NCBI GenBank assembly: GCA_030378005.1
Contig: JAUCGF010000087.1
Location: 1 to 64,000, forward strand
Source: Desulfococcaceae bacterium HSG9
Lineage (GTDB): Bacteria > Desulfobacterota > Desulfobacteria > Desulfobacterales > JAUCGF01
Direction: 5' to 3'
Length of the DNA stretch: 64,000 bases
Below the pieces are notes generated by a model. It worked only from the letters and a program-made list of their open reading frames with translations. It did no database searches and was not told the origin of the DNA. This document shows positions 26,895 through 35,725 of this stretch, one piece after another (within the stretch, counting starts at the first letter, position 1; each line of letters starts with the position of its first letter). Made by a program: the position numbers and the translations under genes.

Positions 26895-27682
26895 AACGAA
26901 AAAAACTGGCACCAAAAATATTGGCAGCGTTGTCGTTTATGGCTTACTTTTTTCTGTGGGCTCCGGTACTGATTATTATCATATTCTCATTCAGCGCCAA
27001 CAAATATGGGGTGAAATGGGACGGCTTTACCTTGAAATGGTATGGAGCTTTGTTTCAAAACGAAGCTGTCAAAGAAGCGATAATTCGCAGTCTGATAATT
27101 GCCTCAGTGACGGTGGTTGTTTCCACTCTGATTGGCACTATCACCGCTTATGGGCTGTTTAAACTTCACTTCAGGGGAAAACAGTTTCTTAGAACTTCGA
27201 TTCTGTTGCCCATAATAATGCCCGAAGTCGTCACCGGCGCGGCCTTGCTGGTGTTTTTCACGCGGCTGATACATATTCCTTTGGGGTATCCCAGCATTAT
27301 TATCGCCCATATCGTTTTCAGCACGCCACTGGCTGTGTTTGTGGTTCTCGGACGTATGCAAAGAATCGACTGGGCCTGGGAAGAAGCCGCTATGACTCTG
27401 GGCGCTGACCGCTACCGGACTTTTGTGCGTGTCACCGGACCGCTATTGAGGCCCGCTATCCTGGCTTCGGCGGTACTTATCTTCCCATGGTCTTTTGATG
27501 ACTTTGTCATAACCTATTTTGTTTCCGGTATCGGGAGCACCACTTTACCCATATACGTATTTTCTCAGATGCGCTTTGGAGCGACACCGGTGGTTAACAC
27601 CATCGGCGCGCTTTTTGTGGTCGTTACCATCGTCGCTTTATTCCTGCAACAGGCGATTGAAAAAAGGAGCAAAACCTTTTGA
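26891..27682 (+). CDS. potC: Polyamine ABC transporter permease (PotC/PotI type)
   Basis: 263 residues when started at ATG 26891, which overlaps the potB stop. Helices include MAYFFLWAPVLIIIIFSFS, the typical PotC/PotI start. EAA-type loop: AWEEAAMTLGADRYRTFVRVTGPLLRPA; near the C-terminus SFDDFVITYFVSG is characteristic. Pairs with the preceding permease. Confidence 0.88.
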   Translation: MKRKKLAPKILAALSFMAYFFLWAPVLIIIIFSFSANKYGVKWDGFTLKWYGALFQNEAVKEAIIRSLIIASVTVVVSTLIGTITAYGLFKLHFRGKQFLRTSILLPIIMPEVVTGAALLVFFTRLIHIPLGYPSIIIAHIVFSTPLAVFVVLGRMQRIDWAWEEAAMTLGADRYRTFVRVTGPLLRPAILASAVLIFPWSFDDFVITYFVSGIGSTTLPIYVFSQMRFGATPVVNTIGALFVVVTIVALFLQQAIEKRSKTF

Positions 27683-27720
27683 CAGGTGTTTCGGCATTCT
27701 TCATTCATGGGTTTACACGT

Positions 27721-27791
27721 TGTCCCGTTAGGGACATAATATCTATAGAAAAAAGTATGCCTGATATGGAAAGTCCCGTAGGGACGAAATA
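27721..27791. repeat. Palindromic repeat, GTCCCGTTAGGGAC family
   Basis: TGTCCCGTTAGGGACATAAT, then ATCTATAGAAAAAAG, then GTCCCGTAGGGACGAAAT. The same arrangement recurs at 48289-48357. Here it lies inside the transporter operon between potC and the binding-protein gene. Confidence 0.7.
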
Positions 27792-27805
27792 AAAAACTGT
27801 AAACT

Positions 27806-27933
27806 AAGTACTTGGCCATAAGTTTTCCAGCATCGCTCTTGCCGGGTTTGCAACCCGGCAACAGTGTGCGGCGGGTTGCAAACCCGCCTTGAGCGGTGCG
27901 TAAAATACCGAAAAACTTTTGTCCAAGTACTTA
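27806..27933. repeat. 128-bp inverted-repeat element, family C (inverse orientation)
   Basis: TAAGTACTTGGCCATAAG and GTCCAAGTACTTA ends, inner CCGGGTTTGCAACCCGG and GCGGGTTGCAAACCCGC. Same family as 20817-20946 but reversed. It sits in the potC-potD gap, so the operon mRNA should contain both hairpins. Confidence 0.75.
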
Positions 27934-28059
27934 CTTTCAGCTTTATATAAAAGAGCCGGTGTTTCGGCCAAAAACTCGAAAGGAGGTGAAGCCACACAAT
28001 CATTTTGTTAAGTTTGCTATGTACCTTAATATTTAAATAAAAAGAGAGGAAAAAATCAG

Positions 28060-29205
28060 ATGAAAAGAACAAGTTTTAAAACGTTATTAACACTGCTGAT
28101 CGCAGTAAGTTTCATTTTAGGAATTCTAACAGGCCCGTTGAGCGCCGCAGATCCTAAATACAAGAATCACCCTGTTCCCAAAGAATTACTGGAACAGGTG
28201 AGTAAAGAAGGCAGCAAATTGTTTGTTTACAATTGGGCCGAATGGTGGCCGCAAGAGCTGTTTGATAACTTTAGCAAGGAATTCGGTATCAAAGTTGTGT
28301 TTGATTACTATGCCGATTCCGAAGAGATGGTGGCCAAATTCAAGCTGAATCCCAAGGCTCCTTACGATGTGGTACTCGGTTGCGGCGTCGGTGATGCGGT
28401 CAGGTTAAGACAAATGGGGATTGTCAAAGATTTGAACTATGATTACCTCCCCAATGTTACAGCCTATTTAAATGATTCATACAAAAACAGGGCGTTTGAT
28501 CCGGGTAACAAATTCCAAATTCCTGATTCCGGTTATGCAACTACTTATGCGGTCAATTCCACAAAAGTGGACATTAAAGATCCGCAGTTCGGCTCCTGGA
28601 AGTTTATATTTGAAAATACCAAGTATGCCAACAAGATAACCATGCTGGACAATTTGTATGAAGCCATCGGAGCGGCCTTGAAATCCCTGGGATACTCTTG
28701 GAATTCAGATGATGAATCCGAGTTGATGAAGGCCAAAGAGGTACTTCTGAAACAAAAGGCCCGGGTGATGGCGTATGATTCTTACCCGCGACGGCCTCTG
28801 GTGGAAGAGGAAGCCTGGATTTCGCAAACATGGGACGGAGACGCTTGGCTGGTTTCTAAGGATATGCCTACAAAAGGCTCTTTGAAATCACTGTTGCCCA
28901 AAGAAGGCACATTTATCGGGGCTAACACCGATTTTATTCCCAGCGGTTCCGAACATCCGGCTGCCGCCCATCTGTTCCTGAATTATATCTTTCGTACGGA
29001 TGTGGCCGTTATGCTGACTAAGACAGTCGGTTATCCGCCTGCTCACAAGCATGTGATGGAGTTCATGCCGCCTGAAATGAAAGCCTGGCCCGGATTTGTC
29101 CTGTCAGAGGATTATCTCAAAAAATGTGACTTTCCTGAAGAAAGGCAATATACCGGCAAAGGCAGGGATTTGAGAGTGAAAATTTGGGAAGCTCTTAAAA
29201 AATAA
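28060..29205 (+). CDS. potD: Polyamine-type periplasmic binding protein (PotD/PotF family)
   Basis: 381 residues. Signal peptide of about 28 residues (LLTLLIAVSFILGILTGPLSAADP). Mature part shows the family start KLFVYNWAEWWPQELFDNFSKEFG, in which the Trp/Glu residues shape the polyamine site, and DVVLGCGVGDAVRLRQMG. Separated from potC by 377 bp of repeats, with GAGAGGA before the ATG. Substrate could be putrescine, spermidine or agmatine; family call is firm. Confidence 0.87.
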   Translation: MKRTSFKTLLTLLIAVSFILGILTGPLSAADPKYKNHPVPKELLEQVSKEGSKLFVYNWAEWWPQELFDNFSKEFGIKVVFDYYADSEEMVAKFKLNPKAPYDVVLGCGVGDAVRLRQMGIVKDLNYDYLPNVTAYLNDSYKNRAFDPGNKFQIPDSGYATTYAVNSTKVDIKDPQFGSWKFIFENTKYANKITMLDNLYEAIGAALKSLGYSWNSDDESELMKAKEVLLKQKARVMAYDSYPRRPLVEEEAWISQTWDGDAWLVSKDMPTKGSLKSLLPKEGTFIGANTDFIPSGSEHPAAAHLFLNYIFRTDVAVMLTKTVGYPPAHKHVMEFMPPEMKAWPGFVLSEDYLKKCDFPEERQYTGKGRDLRVKIWEALKK

Positions 29206-29230
29206 CAGAAATATCAGTAATCAATAAAGA

Positions 29231-29267
29231 AAAGAGGAGATAGTGCAAATGCTACTATCTCCTCTTT
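29231..29267 (+). promoter_or_regulatory. Strong intra-operon hairpin
   Basis: AAAGAGGAGATAGT and ACTATCTCCTCTTT form a perfect 14-bp stem around GCAAATGCT, just after the binding-protein gene. No T run follows, so it looks like a transcript-stabilising or processing hairpin that could keep binding-protein mRNA in excess over the ATPase, rather than a full terminator. Confidence 0.6.
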
Positions 29268-29347
29268 GAGATACTTGACTTGTGTGTACGACCGTCGGTT
29301 AAACCGTTGCTCGTGCAAGATACCCGTGAGAAAGGAAAGGACACCCA

Positions 29348-30490
29348 ATGACGGCAGAATGCGGCCCGAACGAAAACTTAAATGATAAAGCATCGTTGGA
29401 AATCAAAAACGTCAGAAAGCAGTTTGGTGATTTAGTTGCGGTAGATGATGTCAGCCTGGACATCAAAAAGGGCGAAATATTTTCATTTCTGGGGCCCAGC
29501 GGTTGTGGCAAAACCACCCTGTTGCGCTGTATTGCCGGGCTGGAGGAAGTCGATGATGGCGAAATTCTGATCGGCGGCGAGGTCGTCAATCATATCCCGC
29601 CGTATAAACGCAATTGCACAATTGTATTTCAACAGCATGCCCTGTTTCCACACATGAGTGTTTTTGACAATATCGCTTTCGGCTTAGTGGAGCTGAAAAT
29701 TGCCAAAGATGAGATTAAGCGGCGCGTCGGTGAACTCGTCGATATGGTGAATCTGAACGGCATGGAAGATCGCTTTCCCAGCCAATTGAGCGGCGGGCAG
29801 CAGCAGCGCGTGGCCCTGGTTAGATCACTGATTCTGCGCCCGGCGGTGTTGCTTTTAGATGAACCTCTGGCCGCTTTGGACCGCAAACTGCGTAAAGAGA
29901 TGCAAGTGGAGCTGAAACGCATTCAACGGGAAGTGGAAACCACCTTTATGAATGTGACCCACGATCAAAAAGAAGCCTTGAGTCTGTCAGATCGCATTGC
30001 GGTTATGAAAGACGGCAAAATTGTCCAGTTGGGCAGCCCCAGCGAAATTTATGAGAAACCCCGGACAAAATTTGTAGCCGATTTCATGGGCGCTTCCAAC
30101 ATTTTCCCCGGCCGGGCTGAGGCGGGTCAGAGCGGCAAGATTGAATTTTGCAGCGAGCAAGGACTGGAACTGACGCTTCCTGATTCTAATGAAATTGATA
30201 TTGACACAATCGAAGGTGTTTCGGTTCATCCTGAAGTCATCGGCATCGCCAAGGATAAAAGCGCGTTAAAATCACTTGAATCCGACGAATACAGCACCTT
30301 CCCCGGCAAGGTCAAAGACATATTCTATCAGGGCGACTTCAGCGAATTGACGGTAACATTAAATGATGTTCAGCAAGACCTGTCCATCAACAAAACCCGG
30401 GGAATTTCTCCGGAAGAGCAACTGTCTGCCGGTCAGGACGTCATCGTCTATTGGAACTGGGCAAACAGCAACATCCTGATTTCAAAATAA
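29348..30490 (+). CDS. potA: Polyamine ABC transporter ATPase (PotA/PotG type)
   Basis: 380 residues. ABC domain: Walker A GPSGCGKTT, Q-loop FQQHALFPHMSV, signature LSGGQQQRVALVRSL, Walker B LLLDEPLAALD, H-loop VTHDQKEA. The C-terminal ~120 residues form a TOBE-type regulatory domain (FMGASNIFPGRAE). Last gene of the agmatine/putrescine operon; a clear terminator follows at 30556. Energises the PotB/PotC permease. Confidence 0.92.
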   Translation: MTAECGPNENLNDKASLEIKNVRKQFGDLVAVDDVSLDIKKGEIFSFLGPSGCGKTTLLRCIAGLEEVDDGEILIGGEVVNHIPPYKRNCTIVFQQHALFPHMSVFDNIAFGLVELKIAKDEIKRRVGELVDMVNLNGMEDRFPSQLSGGQQQRVALVRSLILRPAVLLLDEPLAALDRKLRKEMQVELKRIQREVETTFMNVTHDQKEALSLSDRIAVMKDGKIVQLGSPSEIYEKPRTKFVADFMGASNIFPGRAEAGQSGKIEFCSEQGLELTLPDSNEIDIDTIEGVSVHPEVIGIAKDKSALKSLESDEYSTFPGKVKDIFYQGDFSELTVTLNDVQQDLSINKTRGISPEEQLSAGQDVIVYWNWANSNILISK

Positions 30491-30555
30491 ATATGATATG
30501 CCATAGCTCAACAACGAGCTGAATCTATTATTGGTCGGACATTTTATACGCAGAT

Positions 30556-30586
30556 AAAGGAGTCAAACGGAGTCTTGACTCCTTTT
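30556..30586 (+). terminator. Intrinsic terminator after potA
   Basis: AAAGGAGTCAA and TTGACTCCTTT make a perfect 11-bp stem around ACGGAGTC, followed by TTATTATAT. Well placed 66 bp after the potA stop. Confidence 0.75.
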
Positions 30587-30722
30587 ATTATATGTACGTC
30601 CCTTTTATATGAATTATTCTGTTGAAATGGATAGCGCGGTGAAATATCTTGTTAATAAGTTCTAACAATGGTAGATATCCAAAAACTATGTAATAACTTG
30701 TTAGGGATATGCAAACAGCGAT

Positions 30723-31346
30723 ATGATTAATATGAATAGAAAAATGCAAGATTACCCTATTAACAGTTATTATCGTATGAAAATTCGAGCTCTTGGATAT
30801 CACGAAGCTGGACATTATATAGCTTCAAGGTTACTAGGATTTAAGGCTGGATCATTAAAATTTAAGATATTGGGTGTTTATGGAGAACATGTTGGCGGCT
30901 CCCGTATAGAACCAATTCGGAGTTTGTATAGCGTGAATGATATTCTGAACTACCTAGAGGCCAGGGTACAAATACTGTATGCAGGAGCATTAGCGGAATC
31001 ATTATCAGGTCGTAAAGTGGATGAAGATATTGCAGTTAATATCCTTGAGGAGGGAGGGGGACAAAACGACTTTGCCAAAGCGCGAGAACTTATTCATGTA
31101 ATCAGAAATATCCGTTATCCTAACTCAACAGATAAACTAGACCTTAAGAAAGGACTAGATAAGATCAATGACGAGTTATGGGATAAAGCCAAACTTCTTG
31201 TCGAAGAAGAGCATCATCTAATCTGTGGTCTGGGTGTTCGTCTCGAATCAGAGATCAACGCAGTCGGAGAAGAATTTGTGCTGAGTGAAGACGAGCTTGA
31301 TAGTTTGCCATCAATTAAAGAACGATTTTCAAAAAAGACCATCTAA
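30723..31346 (+). CDS. Stand-alone M41 (FtsH-type) metallopeptidase-like protein
   Basis: 207 residues with GYHEAGHYIASRLLG: the HEAGH zinc motif with His27, Glu28 and His31. A second block AGALAESLSGRKVDED ... GGGQNDFAKARELI matches the FtsH region in which an Asp (here Asp116) supplies the third zinc ligand. The AAA+ ATPase and membrane segment of FtsH are absent, so this is the protease domain alone. No signal peptide. A MITE inserted exactly at its stop codon separates it from the GTPase gene. Partner or substrate unknown. Confidence 0.7.
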   Translation: MINMNRKMQDYPINSYYRMKIRALGYHEAGHYIASRLLGFKAGSLKFKILGVYGEHVGGSRIEPIRSLYSVNDILNYLEARVQILYAGALAESLSGRKVDEDIAVNILEEGGGQNDFAKARELIHVIRNIRYPNSTDKLDLKKGLDKINDELWDKAKLLVEEEHHLICGLGVRLESEINAVGEEFVLSEDELDSLPSIKERFSKKTI

Positions 31347-31351
31347 TAAAG

Positions 31352-31585
31352 GGTAGTGCTACACAAGTAATGCCAGCGTTATTATCTGTTATTTCAAACT
31401 TTTATCCAGATTTATATAGAATCTGATTACCGGAAATTTCAGACGGAAAAAATCGAAAAGCCTTGTAACACAGGACTTATCCTGTTTCGGATACCGGGTC
31501 AGAGTCCGGCGGCTTAAAATTGAGAATCAGGATAACTGTCTGTAAATATATTTAAAAATACCAGCATTACTTGTGTAGCACTACC
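31352..31585. mobile_element. 234-bp MITE with 22-bp terminal inverted repeats and 8-bp target duplication
   Basis: Begins GGTAGTGCTACACAAGTAAT and ends with the exact inverse (ATTACTTGTGTAGCACTACC). TAATAAAG is duplicated at 31344-31351 and 31586-31593. The duplicated target includes the TAA stop of the peptidase gene, so that frame is preserved. No ORF inside. Eight-base duplications are made by several IS families (for example IS1595, IS66); the helper is not in the window. Confidence 0.88.
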
Positions 31586-31715
31586 TAATAAAGATAGCTG
31601 ATAAGCTGGAAAAAAGACTGGCACAAATTGAATAACATATACAAATGTATACATTCTGAACACACTCACTATGCTCTTGTGTCCGGTCACGTACGCGTTA
31701 GAAAGGAGTGCTACT

Positions 31716-32951
31716 ATGGTTGAGGGTCACGAACACTTGAATATAATTGTGGACACAATACTAAAGGGGTTGGACAAACTGCCTGCATCGCTAGGTGATA
31801 GGTTGAAGAAGGATTTCGTCATGTTGAAAGAACTCGTACTTAAATCACGCCCTCCGCGCATTCTCATACTTGGCCGACGAGGCGCGGGAAAATCTTCCTT
31901 GGTCAATGCTATATTCGGAACTCGTGTCGCCTCGGTGGGCTCAGTCATATCAGAAACGGGGACACCATCTTGGCACCACTATGACAGTTCATCCGGTTCT
32001 TTGCATGTCCTCGACACACGCGGCCTCGGTGACTTGACGAAGCCCGAATCTTCCAACTTCGAGGATGCGTTGGACGATATTAAATGTGCTGTGGACGAAA
32101 CAATGCCGGATGCAATTCTGTTTCTGTGTAAGGCAAAGGACGTTGATGCGCGAATAGCCGAAGATATCGAAAACATCTCCGATATTCGCGCCTTCATCCA
32201 AGAGAAGCACGACTATGACATTCCCGCTATTGCAACTGTGACCCAAGTAGACGAACTCGACCCAAAGCGCGAGGAGCCCCCCTACCAATCAAGCACCAAG
32301 AAAAAGAATATTAAGGACTCGGTTGCCGCGATATTTAAGGCTCTCCACGATGCAAATATTCCTCTGACCAAAGTTATACCGGTTTCTGCATACGCGGAAT
32401 ATGAAGGAGATGTGCGGACTTATGATAACTTCTGGAACATTGACGTTCTTGTTGAATATATGGTAAATATCCTACCTACTTGCACGCACTTGACGCTCGC
32501 GAGACTCTCGAAGATCAAAAAGCTTCAGCGTAAGACAGCCCGGATACTCATTAACACCACAGCAGCAATTTGCGCAGGTCTAGCAGCTACGCCCGTACCT
32601 GTTGCGGACATCATCCCAATAACCATGACTCAGATTACGATGACTATGGGCATTGGATTTATATCAGGTAGAGAACTTTCAAGGCCAACTGCCCTTGAGT
32701 TTCTCTCCGCGATAGGAGTTAATATTTCACTTGGCGTTGGATTTCGGGAATTGGCCAGAGCTATGGTCAAGTGGGTAGTATCTGTAGGCGGGCTTATGAT
32801 TTCCGCCGCCGTCGCCTATTCTGGAACGTATGCAATTGGCGAGTCTGCGATTGCCTATTTTATTGATGACAGGTCAGTAGAGGAAGCCAAACGTATCCAT
32901 AATGAGGAGAAGAAGAAGCGCAAAAAGGAATATGAGGCAGAAAACAAGTAG
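31716..32951 (+). CDS. Era/dynamin-like GTPase with C-terminal membrane-associated domain
   Basis: 411 residues from ATG 31716, which follows GAAAGGAG. GTPase motifs: G1 GRRGAGKSS (residues 53-61), a G2 threonine near GTPSWHH, G3 DTRGLGD, G4 TQVDELD (T/NKxD variant) and a G5-like VSAYA. The C-terminal half contains hydrophobic glycine/alanine-rich segments (AICAGLAATPVPVADIIPIT, VVSVGGLMISAAVAYSG), as in DUF697/YcjX-like GTPases, and a charged lysine tail. Likely membrane-linked. It follows the M41-like peptidase, now split from it by a MITE; the two may form a stress or defence pair. Confidence 0.78.
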   Translation: MVEGHEHLNIIVDTILKGLDKLPASLGDRLKKDFVMLKELVLKSRPPRILILGRRGAGKSSLVNAIFGTRVASVGSVISETGTPSWHHYDSSSGSLHVLDTRGLGDLTKPESSNFEDALDDIKCAVDETMPDAILFLCKAKDVDARIAEDIENISDIRAFIQEKHDYDIPAIATVTQVDELDPKREEPPYQSSTKKKNIKDSVAAIFKALHDANIPLTKVIPVSAYAEYEGDVRTYDNFWNIDVLVEYMVNILPTCTHLTLARLSKIKKLQRKTARILINTTAAICAGLAATPVPVADIIPITMTQITMTMGIGFISGRELSRPTALEFLSAIGVNISLGVGFRELARAMVKWVVSVGGLMISAAVAYSGTYAIGESAIAYFIDDRSVEEAKRIHNEEKKKRKKEYEAENK

Positions 32952-33060
32952 CAAGTAGGGTGAGTTAGCGAAGCGTAACGCACCATGTTAATATTAAAAG
33001 AGATTTGTCAGGAAAAAAATTCGGTGCGTTACGGCTACCGCCTAACGCACCCTACTTGCT
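32951..33060. repeat. Palindromic repeat, GTAGGGTGCGTTA family
   Basis: GCAAGTAGGGTGAGTTAGCG and inverse CGCCTAACGCACCCTACTTG, with inner TTAATATTAAAAG and TTTGTCAGGAAAAAA. A near-identical copy lies at 35470-35575. The remaining 33061-33195 shows no clear attC or gene. Confidence 0.75.
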
Positions 33061-33195
33061 TTCAAAATCATTTAGAGGATGAAGCGGAAGGACGCTCGTT
33101 AAGATTTTTCATTTTGTTAGTAATGTCAAATTGATGCACCTAGTAAATTGAAAATTTTATTTGAATCGTAATCAGACTTTGGGTTTGGTAGATGA

Positions 33196-34497
33196 ATGCA
33201 ATTAACTTTGTTTCCTGATAAGGAAAAAACTAAGCGTAAAAACTATAGAGCGATTAATAAACTCCAACCTTTAGACCATAGATTTCATGATTGGTATCGT
33301 TTTGTTCTTTCCTTCCCGCCTCATTTGGTGAGGGAATATTCACAACGGTTTGGTTTAAAGCCGGGTAATACTATTTTAGACCCTTTTTGTGGCACAGGGA
33401 CCACCATTCTTGAAGGAAAACTTTGCGGTATTCATGGTGTCGGTATTGAGTCAAATGATGTGGCTTATTTTGCAAGTAAGGTTAAAACCAATTGGAACTT
33501 AAACGCAGATGAACTGATAAAGCATGCGGAAAAAATAGCGCAAGCAGTCAGTAAAGGAAAGGATTATTTTAATAAAGAAGATTTACGAAAATTACCGGAA
33601 GACAGTTTTAAGCTATTAATAAAAAATTCTATCAGCCCTATTCCCTTGCACAAAACCTTATGTTTATTAGAACGGATTAATTTAAACAAACAAGAATCTT
33701 TTTATAATCATGAATTGTTGGCTTTAGCTCACGCTTTAGTTTTTTCTATAAGCAATTTGCACTTTGGACCAGAGGTTGGAGTTCGTCGTAAAAAAATTTT
33801 AGATGCTTCCGTAGTAGAAAATTGGCTAACGCAAATATACAAAATGGGGGGGGATTTAAAACATGGTCAGTCCAAAACAATGGCCTTTAATACATCATCA
33901 GAAGTATTTAATGCTGATTCTAGAAATGTTGCAAATTTACTAAAGCCGGAATCTATTGACGCTGTTTTCACTTCCCCTCCTTATCCAAACGAGAAAGATT
34001 ATACTCGTACCACACGCTTAGAGTCTGTTTTGCTTGGTTTTATAAATGACAAACATGAATTGAGAACCGTAAAAAAAGGTCTGCTAAGATCAAACACTCG
34101 AAATGTATATAAGGGTGATGAGGACCATCTTTGGGTTGAAAAATATCCTCAAATTATAGAAATAGCTGACAAGATAGAAGCCAAGCGGATTGAGCTTGGT
34201 AAAACCTCTGGCTTTGAAAAGCTCTATGGCAGAGTAACTAAGCTTTATTTTGGCGGAATAGCACGACATTTGTCGAGCTTAAGGCCTTTCTTAAAGCCAG
34301 GTGCCCATTTAGGGTATGTGGTGGGAGACCAAGCGTCATATTTGCGTATTATGATCCGTACAGGTCAATTTCTGGCTGAAATCGCCCAATCTTTAGGTTA
34401 TGAGCTGATAAATATTGATTTATTCCGAACGCGAATGGCTACCGCAACAAAAAGTGAATTGAATGAAGAAGTGGTGGTTTTGCGTTGGAATGGCTGA
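33196..34497 (+). CDS. Site-specific DNA methyltransferase (N4-cytosine/N6-adenine type)
   Basis: 433 residues. SAM-binding motif I LDPFCGTGTTILEGKLCG near the N-terminus and catalytic motif IV FTSPPYPNEKDYTR (TSPPY) later: the beta-type order. TSPPY is more common in N4-cytosine enzymes. AT-rich. It overlaps the downstream endonuclease-like gene by 8 bp, so the pair forms a restriction-modification system within the first recognisable integron-type cassette, ended by the attC-like site at 35380-35454. Confidence 0.88.
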   Translation: MQLTLFPDKEKTKRKNYRAINKLQPLDHRFHDWYRFVLSFPPHLVREYSQRFGLKPGNTILDPFCGTGTTILEGKLCGIHGVGIESNDVAYFASKVKTNWNLNADELIKHAEKIAQAVSKGKDYFNKEDLRKLPEDSFKLLIKNSISPIPLHKTLCLLERINLNKQESFYNHELLALAHALVFSISNLHFGPEVGVRRKKILDASVVENWLTQIYKMGGDLKHGQSKTMAFNTSSEVFNADSRNVANLLKPESIDAVFTSPPYPNEKDYTRTTRLESVLLGFINDKHELRTVKKGLLRSNTRNVYKGDEDHLWVEKYPQIIEIADKIEAKRIELGKTSGFEKLYGRVTKLYFGGIARHLSSLRPFLKPGAHLGYVVGDQASYLRIMIRTGQFLAEIAQSLGYELINIDLFRTRMATATKSELNEEVVVLRWNG

Positions 34498-35335
34498 ATT
34501 AATTAATTTGGAAGAGGAAGAAGATATGGCAAGCAAGTATGATGGTGTGATAGAACGTGTTTTTTTTAATAATTTTTCCCAAACATCAACGGTTCCGTTT
34601 GATAGAGAAGAATTAGCGCAGGCTTGTCGAGATTTAGGTTTTGATCGGATTAAAAATTTAGGAGATATTGTATATAGTTATAGATTTAGAAAAGAATTGC
34701 CTGCTAAAATTAATGAAACCGCTCCTGATGGCTGTGAATGGATTATTGTTGGAACAAGAATTGGTTCTTATATGTTCAGACTAAGTCAAATTAGCAAAAT
34801 TGAGCCCGCTCCAGGCAGACAACAAATAAAAATACCGGATGCAACCCCTGAAATTGTTAAAATGTATGCTCCGGCAAATGATGAACAGGCACTTCTTACC
34901 AAAGTTAGATACAATAGAATTATTGACCTGTTTACCGGCATAACTTGCTATTCTATCCAAAACCATTTAAGAACGACCGTTGAAAATATAGGGCAAATTG
35001 AAGTTGATGAAATATACTTAGGGATAAGCAAAAACGGAGGCCATTATATCTTTCCATGCCAAGCAAAATCTCCAGGTGATAAATTCGGGATCGTTCAGGT
35101 TATGCAAGATATAGCTTTTTGCAAATCAAAATACCCTGCTGTTATTTGCAGGCCGGTAGCTATGCAATTTACTGGCGAAGACAGTTTTGCTATCCTTTTA
35201 TTAAACATAGAAACGGAAGATGATATATTAAAATTAGTGGTTATTGACGAAAAGCAATACCGTCTGGTTGATAAGCACGAATTAACATCAGACGAAATTG
35301 AATATTACAATACTCTTAACTGCGTCTCTGACTGA
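34490..35335 (+). CDS. Probable restriction endonuclease partner (PD-(D/E)xK-like)
   Basis: About 281 residues from ATG 34490; ATG 34526 with GGAAGAGGAAG upstream is an alternative. The core EVDEIYLGISKNGGHYIFPCQAKS resembles a PD-(D/E)xK site in which acidic residues precede a strand ending Q-A-K (QxK variant). The N-terminal part (DGVIERVFFNN ... FDREEL) could bind DNA. Being coupled to the TSPPY methylase makes a type II endonuclease the best reading, but the fold is inferred from a short motif. Confidence 0.65.
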   Translation: MAELINLEEEEDMASKYDGVIERVFFNNFSQTSTVPFDREELAQACRDLGFDRIKNLGDIVYSYRFRKELPAKINETAPDGCEWIIVGTRIGSYMFRLSQISKIEPAPGRQQIKIPDATPEIVKMYAPANDEQALLTKVRYNRIIDLFTGITCYSIQNHLRTTVENIGQIEVDEIYLGISKNGGHYIFPCQAKSPGDKFGIVQVMQDIAFCKSKYPAVICRPVAMQFTGEDSFAILLLNIETEDDILKLVVIDEKQYRLVDKHELTSDEIEYYNTLNCVSD

Positions 35336-35379
35336 TTTTTTTTGTTTTACTCACTTCTTTTATGAGTGATTTTTATATC

Positions 35380-35454
35380 TCATAAGAAACGGAGAACGGA
35401 CTTGGTTTTCTCCGCTTTGCTCCGAAAACCAAACCGCTCACCTCATTGTTATCC
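35380..35454 (+). other. attC-like recombination site 1
   Basis: R' core GTTATCC at 35448-35454. The left core is degenerate (TCATAAG instead of GGATAAC). Stem arms GGACTTGGTTTTC and GAAAACCAAACCG pair with one extrahelical base, around a TCCGCTTTGCTCC loop. Sits 45 bp after the endonuclease stop. Weakest left core of the series. Confidence 0.55.
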
Positions 35455-35469
35455 AGGAGATAATAAACA

Positions 35470-35575
35470 AGTAGGGTGCATTAGCAAAGCGTAACGCACC
35501 ATGTTAATATTAAAAGCGATTTGTCAGGAAAAAAGTTCGGTGCGTTACGGCTACTGCCTGACGCACCCTACTTGC
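35470..35575. repeat. Palindromic repeat, GTAGGGTGCGTTA family
   Basis: AAGTAGGGTGCATTAGCAAA and inverse, same interior as 32951-33060. Lies between attC sites 1 and 2, so it is the only content of a 250-bp cassette interval without a gene. Confidence 0.75.
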
Positions 35576-35617
35576 TAACAACTCACTTGAGTATGACCGG
35601 GAAATTTCATCGTCATT

Positions 35618-35707
35618 AGATAACAAACCATTAAAGCCGCCAGGCAGGCGGGTATTGTGCGCAGGCTGGATAATCGTGTCTGTCTATGGCTGGATTAATC
35701 GTTAGAC
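35618..35707 (+). other. attC-like recombination site 2
   Basis: Left core AGATAAC (35618-35624) and right core GTTAGAC (35701-35707), a perfect GTTRRRY. The arms pair only partly (ATTAAAGCCGCCAGGC with CTATGGCTGGATTAATC). The next gene starts 18 bp downstream with GGAGG between, typical cassette spacing. Confidence 0.65.
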
Positions 35708-35725
35708 ATAATACTGGAGGTCAAT

